DNA of 64,000 bases, taken from contig DATALZ010000085.1 of assembly GCA_036260805.1 (NCBI GenBank), positions 1 to 64,000 on the forward strand, in the 5' to 3' direction. The notes beneath the pieces were generated by a model. The model worked only from the letters and a program-made list of their open reading frames with translations, had not been told where the DNA came from and did no database searches. This document shows, piece by piece, positions 17,708 to 24,777 of the stretch. A program made the translations under genes and the position numbers. Source of the stretch: Thermocaproicibacter sp036260805 (GTDB taxonomy: Bacteria; Bacillota; Clostridia; Oscillospirales; Acutalibacteraceae). Each line of letters starts with the position of its first letter. Position 1 is the first letter of the stretch.

Positions 17708-18895
17708 ATGGATACCATACAGGAACTGATTCGGAGATATGATGCGGACAAATCCCCAGAGACTTACCGGCAGATAACGGAGAGACTGAAATCGGAACCC
17801 ACGATCTGGGCAGCCTACTCGCTGGCCGCGGGAAATTATTACCTCAATTTTGAAAACGGTGTTCCGTCTGCTTACATATTTACCGAAAAAGAGTTTTATG
17901 ATGTCTTACAGGATTATCTTTTGCAGCAGAATGTTGTTGTAAGAAGCATGGAGAGCAGTGCCCAGTACCGTACTCTGTTTTTCGCGGATTTGTACCGCAG
18001 CGGCATCGAACGCGTTGTGGTTGACAATGGGCAGACTTTTCTCGCGCTTGACCTGTTTGACCTGATGGAGAAACCGGACTTTTCCGACCTGCCGGAAGTC
18101 AGCCGCCCGGTCATGAACCCGGAGCTTGTAAAGATGGCAGGCTGGTTTCTGCAGGAGCTTTCAGCAAAACGCGCCACAAAGCAGATGCAGAACGACATGT
18201 TCCGGATGATTTATGGGGCGAAATTTCTCCTTCCGGTAGATGCAAGCAAAATGAATGTGGAGAAGCAGGAGAACGGTTCCGCAGTCGTAAAGGAAAACAG
18301 CATTATGTCCATTCCGATGCTCGAAAATGGGGCGGGCAAGCATTTTTATCCCTTCTTTACGGACTGGAATGAAATGATGAAGTACGACAAAGAGCATAAG
18401 TACAGCGGCATGATCGGCCGCTTTGAAGATATGAAGCACTTTGGCGCGAAAGCAGACGGTATAGTCATTAACCCGTTCGGTGTGAACATTGCTCTTTCAC
18501 CGGACATGCTCAAAGATGTTGAAGACGCTGGCACCGGGAAGACAACGCCGAAGGTGCAGGAGCAGGAAGTCAAAAAGGACACGGAAGTTCTGTTGGGAGA
18601 CCCGAAAGTCTACCCGCAGCGTATGGCCGATGAGATTGCGATATACCTTAAAACGCAGAAAAACGTGAACGCCGCCTATCTTCGCCAGATGGTGAAGGAC
18701 AATGAGAAAAGTTACTTGATTGTCGTCGATTTCACCGGCGATCACAAAACGGTGTTTGACGGAATCGCTGGTGCGGGCGTTCCGTATGCCGATGGGATGC
18801 CCCTTGATTTTGTTCCGCTTTCGGAAGAATTCGGCCGGAGCGCAGTAGAAAACGTGCAGCCGTTCTACAAGAAAAAGAAAGGTATTTTCGGGTAA
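17708..18895 (+). CDS. SseB-family protein (SseB N-terminal and C-terminal domains)
   Basis: A 395-residue soluble protein. ATG 17708 is seven bases after CAGGAG; the ATG six bases earlier is too close. The central part (LLPVDASKMNV ... SIPMLENGAGKHFYPFFTDWNEM ... GIVINPFGVNIAL) is the SseB domain, and the last 100 residues (YPQRMADEIAIYLKTQKNVNAAYL) fit SseB_C. SseB was named for serine sensitivity in enteric bacteria; a biochemical activity is not established. An extra N-terminal helical domain of about 170 residues precedes it here. Cytoplasmic location is inferred. Confidence 0.75.
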   Translation: MDTIQELIRRYDADKSPETYRQITERLKSEPTIWAAYSLAAGNYYLNFENGVPSAYIFTEKEFYDVLQDYLLQQNVVVRSMESSAQYRTLFFADLYRSGIERVVVDNGQTFLALDLFDLMEKPDFSDLPEVSRPVMNPELVKMAGWFLQELSAKRATKQMQNDMFRMIYGAKFLLPVDASKMNVEKQENGSAVVKENSIMSIPMLENGAGKHFYPFFTDWNEMMKYDKEHKYSGMIGRFEDMKHFGAKADGIVINPFGVNIALSPDMLKDVEDAGTGKTTPKVQEQEVKKDTEVLLGDPKVYPQRMADEIAIYLKTQKNVNAAYLRQMVKDNEKSYLIVVDFTGDHKTVFDGIAGAGVPYADGMPLDFVPLSEEFGRSAVENVQPFYKKKKGIFG

Positions 18896-18958
18896 TCAAA
18901 ATACCACTCAACTGAATACAGTAATGGATATACCAATAAATGAAACGAGGCTGCGGTT

Positions 18959-20230
18959 ATGGCTGAAACAAATCCGGTTAGTTACCCATTTGTTGCGTGG
19001 GACATTCTTCAGCATTTGTTTGAGGTCGGGAAAATGAACGATCATACCCTGCATTTTTCCGCGACTTTTGCAGGAAGGCTGGATTATGAGCGGCTGAAAA
19101 AGGCGGTGGACCTTTCGGCGGATGTCTTTCCGCTGATTCGGTGCAGATTTGCTGAAGAAGGCAGACGTCCCCGTTGGGTGGATATGGGCTTTACTTCAGA
19201 CGACATGGTCACTCTGGCTGAAACGGAGCACAAAGAGGAAGCCATACAGAAATTTCTCTGCAGAAAGGCGGATTTAAACGGCCCGCAGCTGAAAGTGGGC
19301 GTGCTACGGAACACGGGGGATACCCTATGCGTTACCATCAACCATATGCTCTGCGATGCCGCGGGGTTTAAGGAATTCCTTTATCTGCTATGTTCGCTTT
19401 ACAACGGCATGGAAAGCAGCCCGGAGTATCAGCGGGGCAGTGCTGTGCGGAACCGCAGACTAAAACAGGTGCTCAAGAGTTTTTCCGTTTCCGGCAAGGC
19501 AAAGATATTTTTGCGGAAAAACGACCTGATTCATCCGGATCAGACGACATTTAATTTTGAGGGAAACCTCAAAAATCCTTTCATCGAAATCCGATCGATT
19601 CCGCAAGACGATTTCCGTAGGCTGAAAGCCTATGCGAAAGCGCACGGGGCGACGGTGAATGACGTTATGCTGGCGGCTTTTTTTCGTGCTTTATACCGGA
19701 AGTACGGCCGTGTGTTTGCCTGTCCCTGCACGGTAGACCTGAGAAAGCACCTTCCCGGCAGAAAGGCGGATGGCATTACCAATTTGGTCACAATGCTGGT
19801 ATGCGATATCGGCCCGGAACCGGGTGCGTCGTTTGAAGATACGCTGAAGAAGGTCAATACTGCAATGAATCTCGCAAAGTCGGATACATCCAGCCTGAAA
19901 AGTATCCTGCTGCTCGAAATGCTTTTCTCCTTCATGCCGTATCGCAAGGCACGAAAGCTGCTGGAAAAGAAGTTCTCCAACGCGCCGATTGCCTTTACAA
20001 ATATCGGTATTCTCAATAAAGGACTATTGCATTTTGATGGTATCATCATGGAAAGTGCGTTTATGTCCGGTTCCATCAAATATGCGCCGCATTTTCAGGT
20101 CGCCCTATCCACATTTGACGACGAGGCGGTGCTCAGCGTGAATCTGTACGGCTCGGTCTCCGACCGCAAGTTAATTGCAGACTTCTTAGATGATTTTGTC
20201 GGCGAGCTGAACGAATCCCCTATGAAGTAA
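18959..20230 (+). CDS. Condensation-domain-like acyltransferase (PapA/WES/AATase type)
   Basis: A 423-residue protein of the chloramphenicol-acetyltransferase-like fold. The active-site motif reads NHMLCDAAGF, a variant of HHxxxDG where the first His is Asn but the catalytic His and the Asp are kept. A second landmark, CTVDLRKHLPG, resembles the DFG-region latch, and TNIGILNKG matches a conserved strand near the C-terminus. Such stand-alone enzymes transfer acyl groups to alcohols, sugars or lipids. There is no carrier-protein or synthetase domain nearby, so a nonribosomal peptide role is unlikely. Substrate unknown. An AACGAGG site precedes the ATG. Confidence 0.72.
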   Translation: MAETNPVSYPFVAWDILQHLFEVGKMNDHTLHFSATFAGRLDYERLKKAVDLSADVFPLIRCRFAEEGRRPRWVDMGFTSDDMVTLAETEHKEEAIQKFLCRKADLNGPQLKVGVLRNTGDTLCVTINHMLCDAAGFKEFLYLLCSLYNGMESSPEYQRGSAVRNRRLKQVLKSFSVSGKAKIFLRKNDLIHPDQTTFNFEGNLKNPFIEIRSIPQDDFRRLKAYAKAHGATVNDVMLAAFFRALYRKYGRVFACPCTVDLRKHLPGRKADGITNLVTMLVCDIGPEPGASFEDTLKKVNTAMNLAKSDTSSLKSILLLEMLFSFMPYRKARKLLEKKFSNAPIAFTNIGILNKGLLHFDGIIMESAFMSGSIKYAPHFQVALSTFDDEAVLSVNLYGSVSDRKLIADFLDDFVGELNESPMK

Positions 20231-20262
20231 CCGACGCTTGATTGATATGGAATGGTGAGAAC

Positions 20263-20307
20263 ATGGATGAAATAAGAACTGCGCTGGGACAGAAACATGA
20301 AAATTAA
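20263..20307 (+). other. Possible 14-codon leader ORF overlapping the HAD gene start
   Basis: A short frame (MDEIRTALGQKHEN) begins with ATG after GGTGAG and its stop lies inside the first codons of the HAD gene. The HAD gene itself has a weak ribosome site, so translation may be coupled. Not proven to be a peptide gene. Confidence 0.3.
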
Positions 20308-21028
20308 AGCCATTTTGTTTGATTCCGGAAGAGTGCTGAACTTTCCAAAGACCGGAAATTGGTTTATCCCGCCGGATTTTTTTCAGGCTGTTAATAGGGA
20401 ATCATTCCGAAAAACTCCGCGCTATAGGAAAAATCAGGCGTTCCATCGGGCTTGTGCGTATTTGAATTCGAAGAAACGGATTGTTAACCGGGAACAGGAG
20501 CTGCAACTTTTCAAAGCATATTATCGAATTCTGTCGAAGAAACTGCCGGAGCTGAATCTAAACACGCAAAAAGCGGATTATCTTGCGCACAATTTGGTGT
20601 TTTGTCCGGCTAAATACCAATTCTATGACGACGCGCTTCCCGTACTGAAAAAATTAAGCGTCGAATACAAGTTGGCGGTCGTGTCTGACGCATGGCCGTC
20701 GCTTGAAGAAGTCTTTGAAAAAGCAGGTATGCGAACGTATTTTTCGTCCTTCGTCATATCATCAGTTTTAGGGACTGCGAAACCGGACAGCGTGATGTAC
20801 CAGACTGCATTAAATGAACTGGGGGTCAGCGCACAGGAAGCGCTCTTTGTGGATGATCAAGCTAAAAACTGCAAAGGAGCTGCGAGGCTTGGAATCCACG
20901 CGGTCCTTCTGTGCCGCGGCAAAGCCCGGTATACGTTTTACCGCCTGACCGAATTTCTACGAAATTACAAGGTGATTAACAACCTGATACAAATTAATTG
21001 GGTACTGAAAAGGGTTGAACAACGATGA
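20297..21028 (+). CDS. HAD-superfamily hydrolase-like protein
   Basis: A 243-residue protein. HAD motif I is ILFDSGRVLN: the nucleophile Asp is present, but the usual second Asp (DxD) is Gly, as in the epoxide-hydrolase/YihX-like branch. Motif II is VVSDAWPS, motif III the Lys in AKPDSVMYQ, motif IV FVDDQAKNCKGA. It could be a phosphatase of weak activity or act on a non-phosphate substrate. Its stop overlaps the next start (ATGA), so the two are translated together. Function unassigned. Confidence 0.75.
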   Translation: MKIKAILFDSGRVLNFPKTGNWFIPPDFFQAVNRESFRKTPRYRKNQAFHRACAYLNSKKRIVNREQELQLFKAYYRILSKKLPELNLNTQKADYLAHNLVFCPAKYQFYDDALPVLKKLSVEYKLAVVSDAWPSLEEVFEKAGMRTYFSSFVISSVLGTAKPDSVMYQTALNELGVSAQEALFVDDQAKNCKGAARLGIHAVLLCRGKARYTFYRLTEFLRNYKVINNLIQINWVLKRVEQR

Positions 21029-21501
21029 ATGAAGAAAACGTGCTGTCTGTTACCAGCCAAGCATTCCGAGAAGGGCAGGCAATTCCTCTGCGGAACTCGG
21101 CACGCGGTGAGAATATTTCACCCGACATTTCACTTCACAATCTTTCGCCGGACGCGAAAGCCATCGCAATTCTGATGGATGACATGTCACATCCGATTTT
21201 CAACGTGTATAACCACTGGATTATCTGGAATCTTCCGGTGCAAAGTGAGATCTCTGAAGGAATTCCCCATGGAAAGCGGCTCCCCAATGGGGCAATACAG
21301 GGGATCGGATACGGCAGGCACCACTACAAGGGGCCTAAGCCGCCGAGAGGTACGACCCACACCTACCGATTTACGGTTTACATTCTGAATGCGGTTTTGA
21401 AACTGCCGGCAGGAACCAGAAAAAAACGCCTTCTTGCCGCAATGGAAGGGCACATTTTGCAGAGCGCCTCGCTCTCCGGAACGTTTCACAGTGGAAAGTA
21501 A
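21025..21501 (+). CDS. YbhB/YbcL-family (PEBP) protein
   Basis: A 158-residue protein of the phosphatidylethanolamine-binding family. Conserved landmarks are GENISPDISLHNL, the cavity loop around DDMSHPIFNVYNHWIIWNLP, and GYGRHHYKGPKPPRG. Bacterial members are small soluble ligand-binding proteins whose ligand is usually unknown. It overlaps the HAD gene by four bases. Confidence 0.88.
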   Translation: MNEENVLSVTSQAFREGQAIPLRNSARGENISPDISLHNLSPDAKAIAILMDDMSHPIFNVYNHWIIWNLPVQSEISEGIPHGKRLPNGAIQGIGYGRHHYKGPKPPRGTTHTYRFTVYILNAVLKLPAGTRKKRLLAAMEGHILQSASLSGTFHSGK

Positions 21502-21551
21502 CATTATGTCCTGAACGGTGAACACTATAGGATTGAAAGGCGCTGTGCACC

Positions 21552-22421
21552 ATGCATTATAAAGAAGCGAAAGGAATCCTTTCACCCTCGAACGGCATGA
21601 ACCTGTACCGCGGCTGCACGCACGGATGCATCTACTGCGATTCCCGCAGCAAATGCTACAATATGGACCATGTGTTCGAAGATGTTGAGGTGAAATCGAA
21701 CGCAGCTGAACTGCTTGAAAGCGCGCTTCGCCGCAAGCGGAATCGCTGCATGATCGGTACGGGCGCGATGACCGACCCGTATCTGCATCTCGAGGAAAAA
21801 ATTGGCCTGACCCGAAAATGCCTGGAGCTGATTGACCAATATGGATTCGGCCTGGCGATACAGACAAAATCCGCCCGCATCCTTCGCGACCTCAACTTGC
21901 TGAAAAGTATCAATTCCAAGACAAAGTGTGTTGTGCAGATGACGCTGACGACCTATGACGAAAGCTTGTGCCGTATTCTGGAGCCAAACGTTTCCACCAC
22001 GGCCGAGCGCTTTGAAGTGCTGAAAATCCTGCGGGATAACGGCATCCCTACCGTTGTGTGGTTCGACCCGCTCCTGCCGTATCTTAATGATACCGAGGAG
22101 AATCTCCGCGGTATTCTTCGTTACTGCACCGAGGCAAAGGTCTACGGAATCCTCTGCTTCGGCATCGGACTGACGCTGCGCGAAGGCAACCGCGAATATT
22201 TTTACGGCAAGTTGGACGAGCATTTCCCCGGGTTGAAAGAAGTTTACCAAAAGCAGTATGGAAACTCTTATGAAGTGATGAGCGTTCACAACGACGAGCT
22301 GATGCGCATCTTTTATGAGGAGTGCCGTAAAAACGGAATCATCTGCGACAGCAACGCAATCTTCGGGTATCTCCACCGGTTTGAGGATAAGCTGGCTGCG
22401 GAACAGCTGAGTCTGTTCTAA
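21552..22421 (+). CDS. Radical SAM protein, SplB-like (COG1533)
   Basis: A 289-residue protein. The cluster-binding motif C22-x3-C26-x2-C29 lies in YRGCTHGCIYCDSRS, and GTGAMTDPYLHLEE and the strand LAIQTKS are typical of the spore-photoproduct-lyase-like family. This subgroup is shorter than SplB itself and lacks the C-terminal cysteine region of the DNA-repair enzyme, so repair activity should not be assumed. A 50-base gap separates it from the PEBP gene, so it may be in the same transcript. Confidence 0.82.
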   Translation: MHYKEAKGILSPSNGMNLYRGCTHGCIYCDSRSKCYNMDHVFEDVEVKSNAAELLESALRRKRNRCMIGTGAMTDPYLHLEEKIGLTRKCLELIDQYGFGLAIQTKSARILRDLNLLKSINSKTKCVVQMTLTTYDESLCRILEPNVSTTAERFEVLKILRDNGIPTVVWFDPLLPYLNDTEENLRGILRYCTEAKVYGILCFGIGLTLREGNREYFYGKLDEHFPGLKEVYQKQYGNSYEVMSVHNDELMRIFYEECRKNGIICDSNAIFGYLHRFEDKLAAEQLSLF

Positions 22422-22514
22422 TAGGGCAGGCTCGGGTACTGCAAAACAAAATCTGTTCACGAAATTTCTTATGATTTTTAAAATAGATTTAATGAGAACG
22501 CAACAAAGTCCGGC

Positions 22515-22695
22515 TATACTATAGATGTTCCAAACGGAACGACAATAAATCAAGCTGCACAAGGGCCTGCGGTGGGGTCGGAATACCGGACCACAGACCG
22601 GCAGACAAACCACAAGCTCCTCGGCTGAGGATTTATAATAAACTTTTTCATAACTCTTTCTTCCCTCTAATACCGCCCTCCGGGCGGTATTTTTT
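22515..22695 (+). ncRNA. Unidentified structured RNA, copy 1 (with -10 and terminator)
   Basis: TATACT (22515-22520) is a likely -10, and the RNA would run from about 22527 to the T-run ending at 22695. Visible elements: hairpin GTTCC-AAAC-GGAAC; a central region with CGGAATACCG; AAGCTCCTC-GGCT-GAGGATTTAT; ACTTTTTCATA; and the terminator ATACCGCCC-TCC-GGGCGGTAT. The same ordered elements, with changed loop bases but kept stems, occur at 24339-24531. There is no convincing open frame. I do not recognise the family; 6S RNA was considered, but the ends do not pair into the expected long rod. Confidence 0.62.
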
Positions 22696-22828
22696 GCGCT
22701 TTGTGACGCTGCATCTGCGTTTAAAATATTCCTCTATTGAAAATCTGAAATTGTATGTTACAATGAAAATATAACAGAATACGGTATTGTAGGAAATACT
22801 TTCACAATGAGATTTGGGAGGCGTTCCG

Positions 22829-23101
22829 ATGAATTCGGATTATCCAAAACTGACCATATTTTGCTTAATATTGAGCGTTTTGCTGTTTATTTCAACAGTT
22901 GACCAGACTCTGAGCCGCTACCACGATGAAATGTGGCGAATGGCGTTTATTATTCTGTATCTCCCTCAAGTTTTAACCATACGAAAAACGGTTCGAAGGA
23001 AAGAGAAACTCAGCAAATCACAGATTGTTATTCTGATTTGCTTTTTCCTGTTCATTATTGTGTTTGTTGCTGTGTTGGTATTTGATCTTCTGAAAGCATA
23101 G
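22829..23101 (+). CDS. Small three-segment membrane protein, paralog 1
   Basis: A 90-residue protein with GGGAGG seven bases before the ATG. Three hydrophobic segments (about 8-25, 36-50, 64-88) surround a basic loop, RKTVRRKEKLSK, followed by a Gln. The proline-containing second segment (LYLPQVLTI) and this loop recur in the next three genes. No known family recognised. It lies directly downstream of the first structured RNA. Confidence 0.75.
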   Translation: MNSDYPKLTIFCLILSVLLFISTVDQTLSRYHDEMWRMAFIILYLPQVLTIRKTVRRKEKLSKSQIVILICFFLFIIVFVAVLVFDLLKA

Positions 23102-23154
23102 AAACCGTTATAACAGGTTAGTTAAGTTAAAAAAGTAGAAAATGAGGCTTCATA

Positions 23155-23433
23155 ATGGATTTTAAAAACGAGTACCCCAGACTCGCATTAATCTGCCGCA
23201 TACTAAATGCGGTGCTCCTTTTTTCAACGCTTTACCCGGCTTTGAGATATTACAGCCGGGAAATATGTTCGCTTGCGTTCATTATTCTGAGCCTTCCAAA
23301 CCTTCTTTCCATCTGGAAGATGGGAAAACGAAAAGAAAAATTGAATAAGGAACTAGTCTTTAACTTCGTTATGTGCCTGCTTTTCTTTGCCGGACTGGTG
23401 ACTTTCTCTGCAATTGACTTTTTTAAAAAATAA
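23155..23433 (+). CDS. Small three-segment membrane protein, paralog 2
   Basis: A 92-residue protein, clearly related to its left neighbour: EYPRLALICRILNAVLLFST aligns with YPKLTIFCLILSVLLFIST, and SLPNLLSIWKMGKRKEKLNK with LPQVLTIRKTVRRKEKLSK. Three membrane segments, basic loop probably inside. No function known. Confidence 0.75.
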   Translation: MDFKNEYPRLALICRILNAVLLFSTLYPALRYYSREICSLAFIILSLPNLLSIWKMGKRKEKLNKELVFNFVMCLLFFAGLVTFSAIDFFKK

Positions 23434-23504
23434 ATTCAGTTTTTCAGGATAGGACTTATGAAAACCCTAAAATTTACATGAGAGATTTGAGGAGATGATC
23501 GGTT

Positions 23505-23783
23505 ATGGAATCCGCAGCGAATCAGCGCGGGTATAAGGTTTTTAAAGCAATTTGTATTATCCTCTGTACGGCTATCTTATTAACTGGAATCTGGCTGCCG
23601 GTGCTGGAGCCGTTCAAATTGGAAACAATTATTGCAGCCTGGCTGATCTTTGCTCTGCCGGACTTCGGGGCGCTCCTGAAATTCGCCGCAAAGCGGGAAA
23701 AGATGACCAGAATACAGGTGCTTAATCTTATTTTCTTCTTTCTCGTGATAACCGCAGTTAGTTGTATCGATTCTATGGCATAA
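23505..23783 (+). CDS. Small three-segment membrane protein, paralog 3
   Basis: A 92-residue protein with a GAGGA site. Same plan as its neighbours: first segment, an extracytoplasmic turn with WLPVLEPF, second segment with ALPDFGALLKF, basic loop AAKREKMTRIQ, third segment. More diverged than paralogs 1 and 2. No function known. Confidence 0.72.
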   Translation: MESAANQRGYKVFKAICIILCTAILLTGIWLPVLEPFKLETIIAAWLIFALPDFGALLKFAAKREKMTRIQVLNLIFFFLVITAVSCIDSMA

Positions 23784-23807
23784 ATAATGGTTGGGAGAGC
23801 TTCCAAA

Positions 23808-24260
23808 ATGAAACAATCCAGTCTTCAAAATCTGAAAATCATCGGCATTATGGGATTTTTGGCCTTCCTCGCGGCGTCGCCGTATATCCCTGCAGTAAAG
23901 CCTTTCGAGCCATATATCCTGTTGGCATTTTGGGGCATCGTAATGATATTCTGGATCAAGAAACTAATCGAAAGTATAAAAAAGAAAGAGAAATACGCAA
24001 AAATACAGGCGTTCACTCTGGTCTTACTTTTACCTGCGGTTATTTTGTTATTTGATGCGATGCTGAATCCGGGTGTCATGGCGAGCCGGCCGATGATGAT
24101 TGCATATTTCTGCTCCGGTTTTCTGTTTTGCGTATTTGATTTCGTCCTGAAAATACTGAAGAAGGCAAAGCCAAGCGAAATTATAGAGATTATTTTGACA
24201 ATTCTTTTACTGGTATCCCAGGCCTGCCATTACAGTACCTGGCTCCGGATTTATCGGTAA
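23808..24260 (+). CDS. Small membrane protein, extended paralog 4
   Basis: A 150-residue protein; the ATG at 23808 has GGGAG ten bases upstream. The first 85 residues repeat the three-segment plan (IPAVKPFEPYILLAFWG, then KKLIESIKKKEKYAKIQ as the basic loop). A further 65 residues add two more segments with FVLKILKKAKPSE between them, so it looks like a one-and-a-half-length version of the others. No function known. Confidence 0.7.
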   Translation: MKQSSLQNLKIIGIMGFLAFLAASPYIPAVKPFEPYILLAFWGIVMIFWIKKLIESIKKKEKYAKIQAFTLVLLLPAVILLFDAMLNPGVMASRPMMIAYFCSGFLFCVFDFVLKILKKAKPSEIIEIILTILLLVSQACHYSTWLRIYR

Positions 24261-24338
24261 TGGCTGTGTTCTTAATTTATTCACGGGATATAGCAAAAAT
24301 CTTAAAAATCAATTCATTTGAAAGACATAAAGCCCCGT

Positions 24339-24531
24339 TATACTGTAGTTGTTCCAATCGAAATCAAAGAAGAAAATTTCCAATCCCCAAAAGGTCTGCA
24401 GTGGGTACGGAATACCGCCGCAGGCCCCGGGAAGACAATAAGCTCCTCACATGAGGATTTATATAAAACTTTTTCATATTACCACCTTCCTTTCCCCCAA
24501 AAAATACCGCCCCACCGGGCGGTATTTTTTT
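24339..24531 (+). ncRNA. Unidentified structured RNA, copy 2 (with -10 and terminator)
   Basis: TATACT (24339-24344) followed by TGTTCCAA; then GGTCTGC paired with GCAGGCC around a CGGAATACCG core; AAGCTCCTC-ACAT-GAGGATTTATA; ACTTTTTCATA; and the terminator ATACCGCCC-CACC-GGGCGGTAT with seven T. The order and the invariant blocks match the copy at 22515-22695, while loops differ. No matching open frame. Confidence 0.62.
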
Positions 24532-24714
24532 ATGCGGTATAAAGCTTCACCTGCGGTAAGATCGAGGGGATTCCCAAATTCTGACTTATACCAAAGGAGC
24601 AGAGAAGTGCTATATCTTGCACGCCAACGATTTAAATAAAGGAAGATTGGAAAAATTTCATTTGATTGGTATTTTCGGGCAGTTTATTACAAGGCAGATT
24701 TATCTCGGATTCTA

Positions 24715-24766
24715 TTGACAAACATGAAGCAGAGAGTTATGATAAGCACACCCCACAGGGGGTATA
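24715..24766 (+). promoter_or_regulatory. copA promoter with CsoR-type operator
   Basis: TTGACA (24715-24720), a 17-base spacer and TATGAT (24738-24743) form a near-consensus promoter. ACCCCACAGGGGGT (24750-24763) overlaps the expected transcription start and resembles CsoR operators (a C-run/G-run dyad). csoR itself lies 2.7 kb downstream. Copper-relieved repression is inferred. Confidence 0.75.
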
Positions 24767-24777
24767 GAGGTGAAACT

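Noticed and set aside
21582..22613. Minus-strand open frame of 343 codons opposite the radical SAM gene
   Set aside because: It is the antisense shadow of a gene with clear cluster-binding motifs, has no ribosome site and its protein resembles nothing.
22515..22695. Assignment of the structured RNAs as 6S RNA
   Set aside because: The size is right, but the 5' and 3' ends do not pair into the long rod with a central bubble, so the name was withheld.
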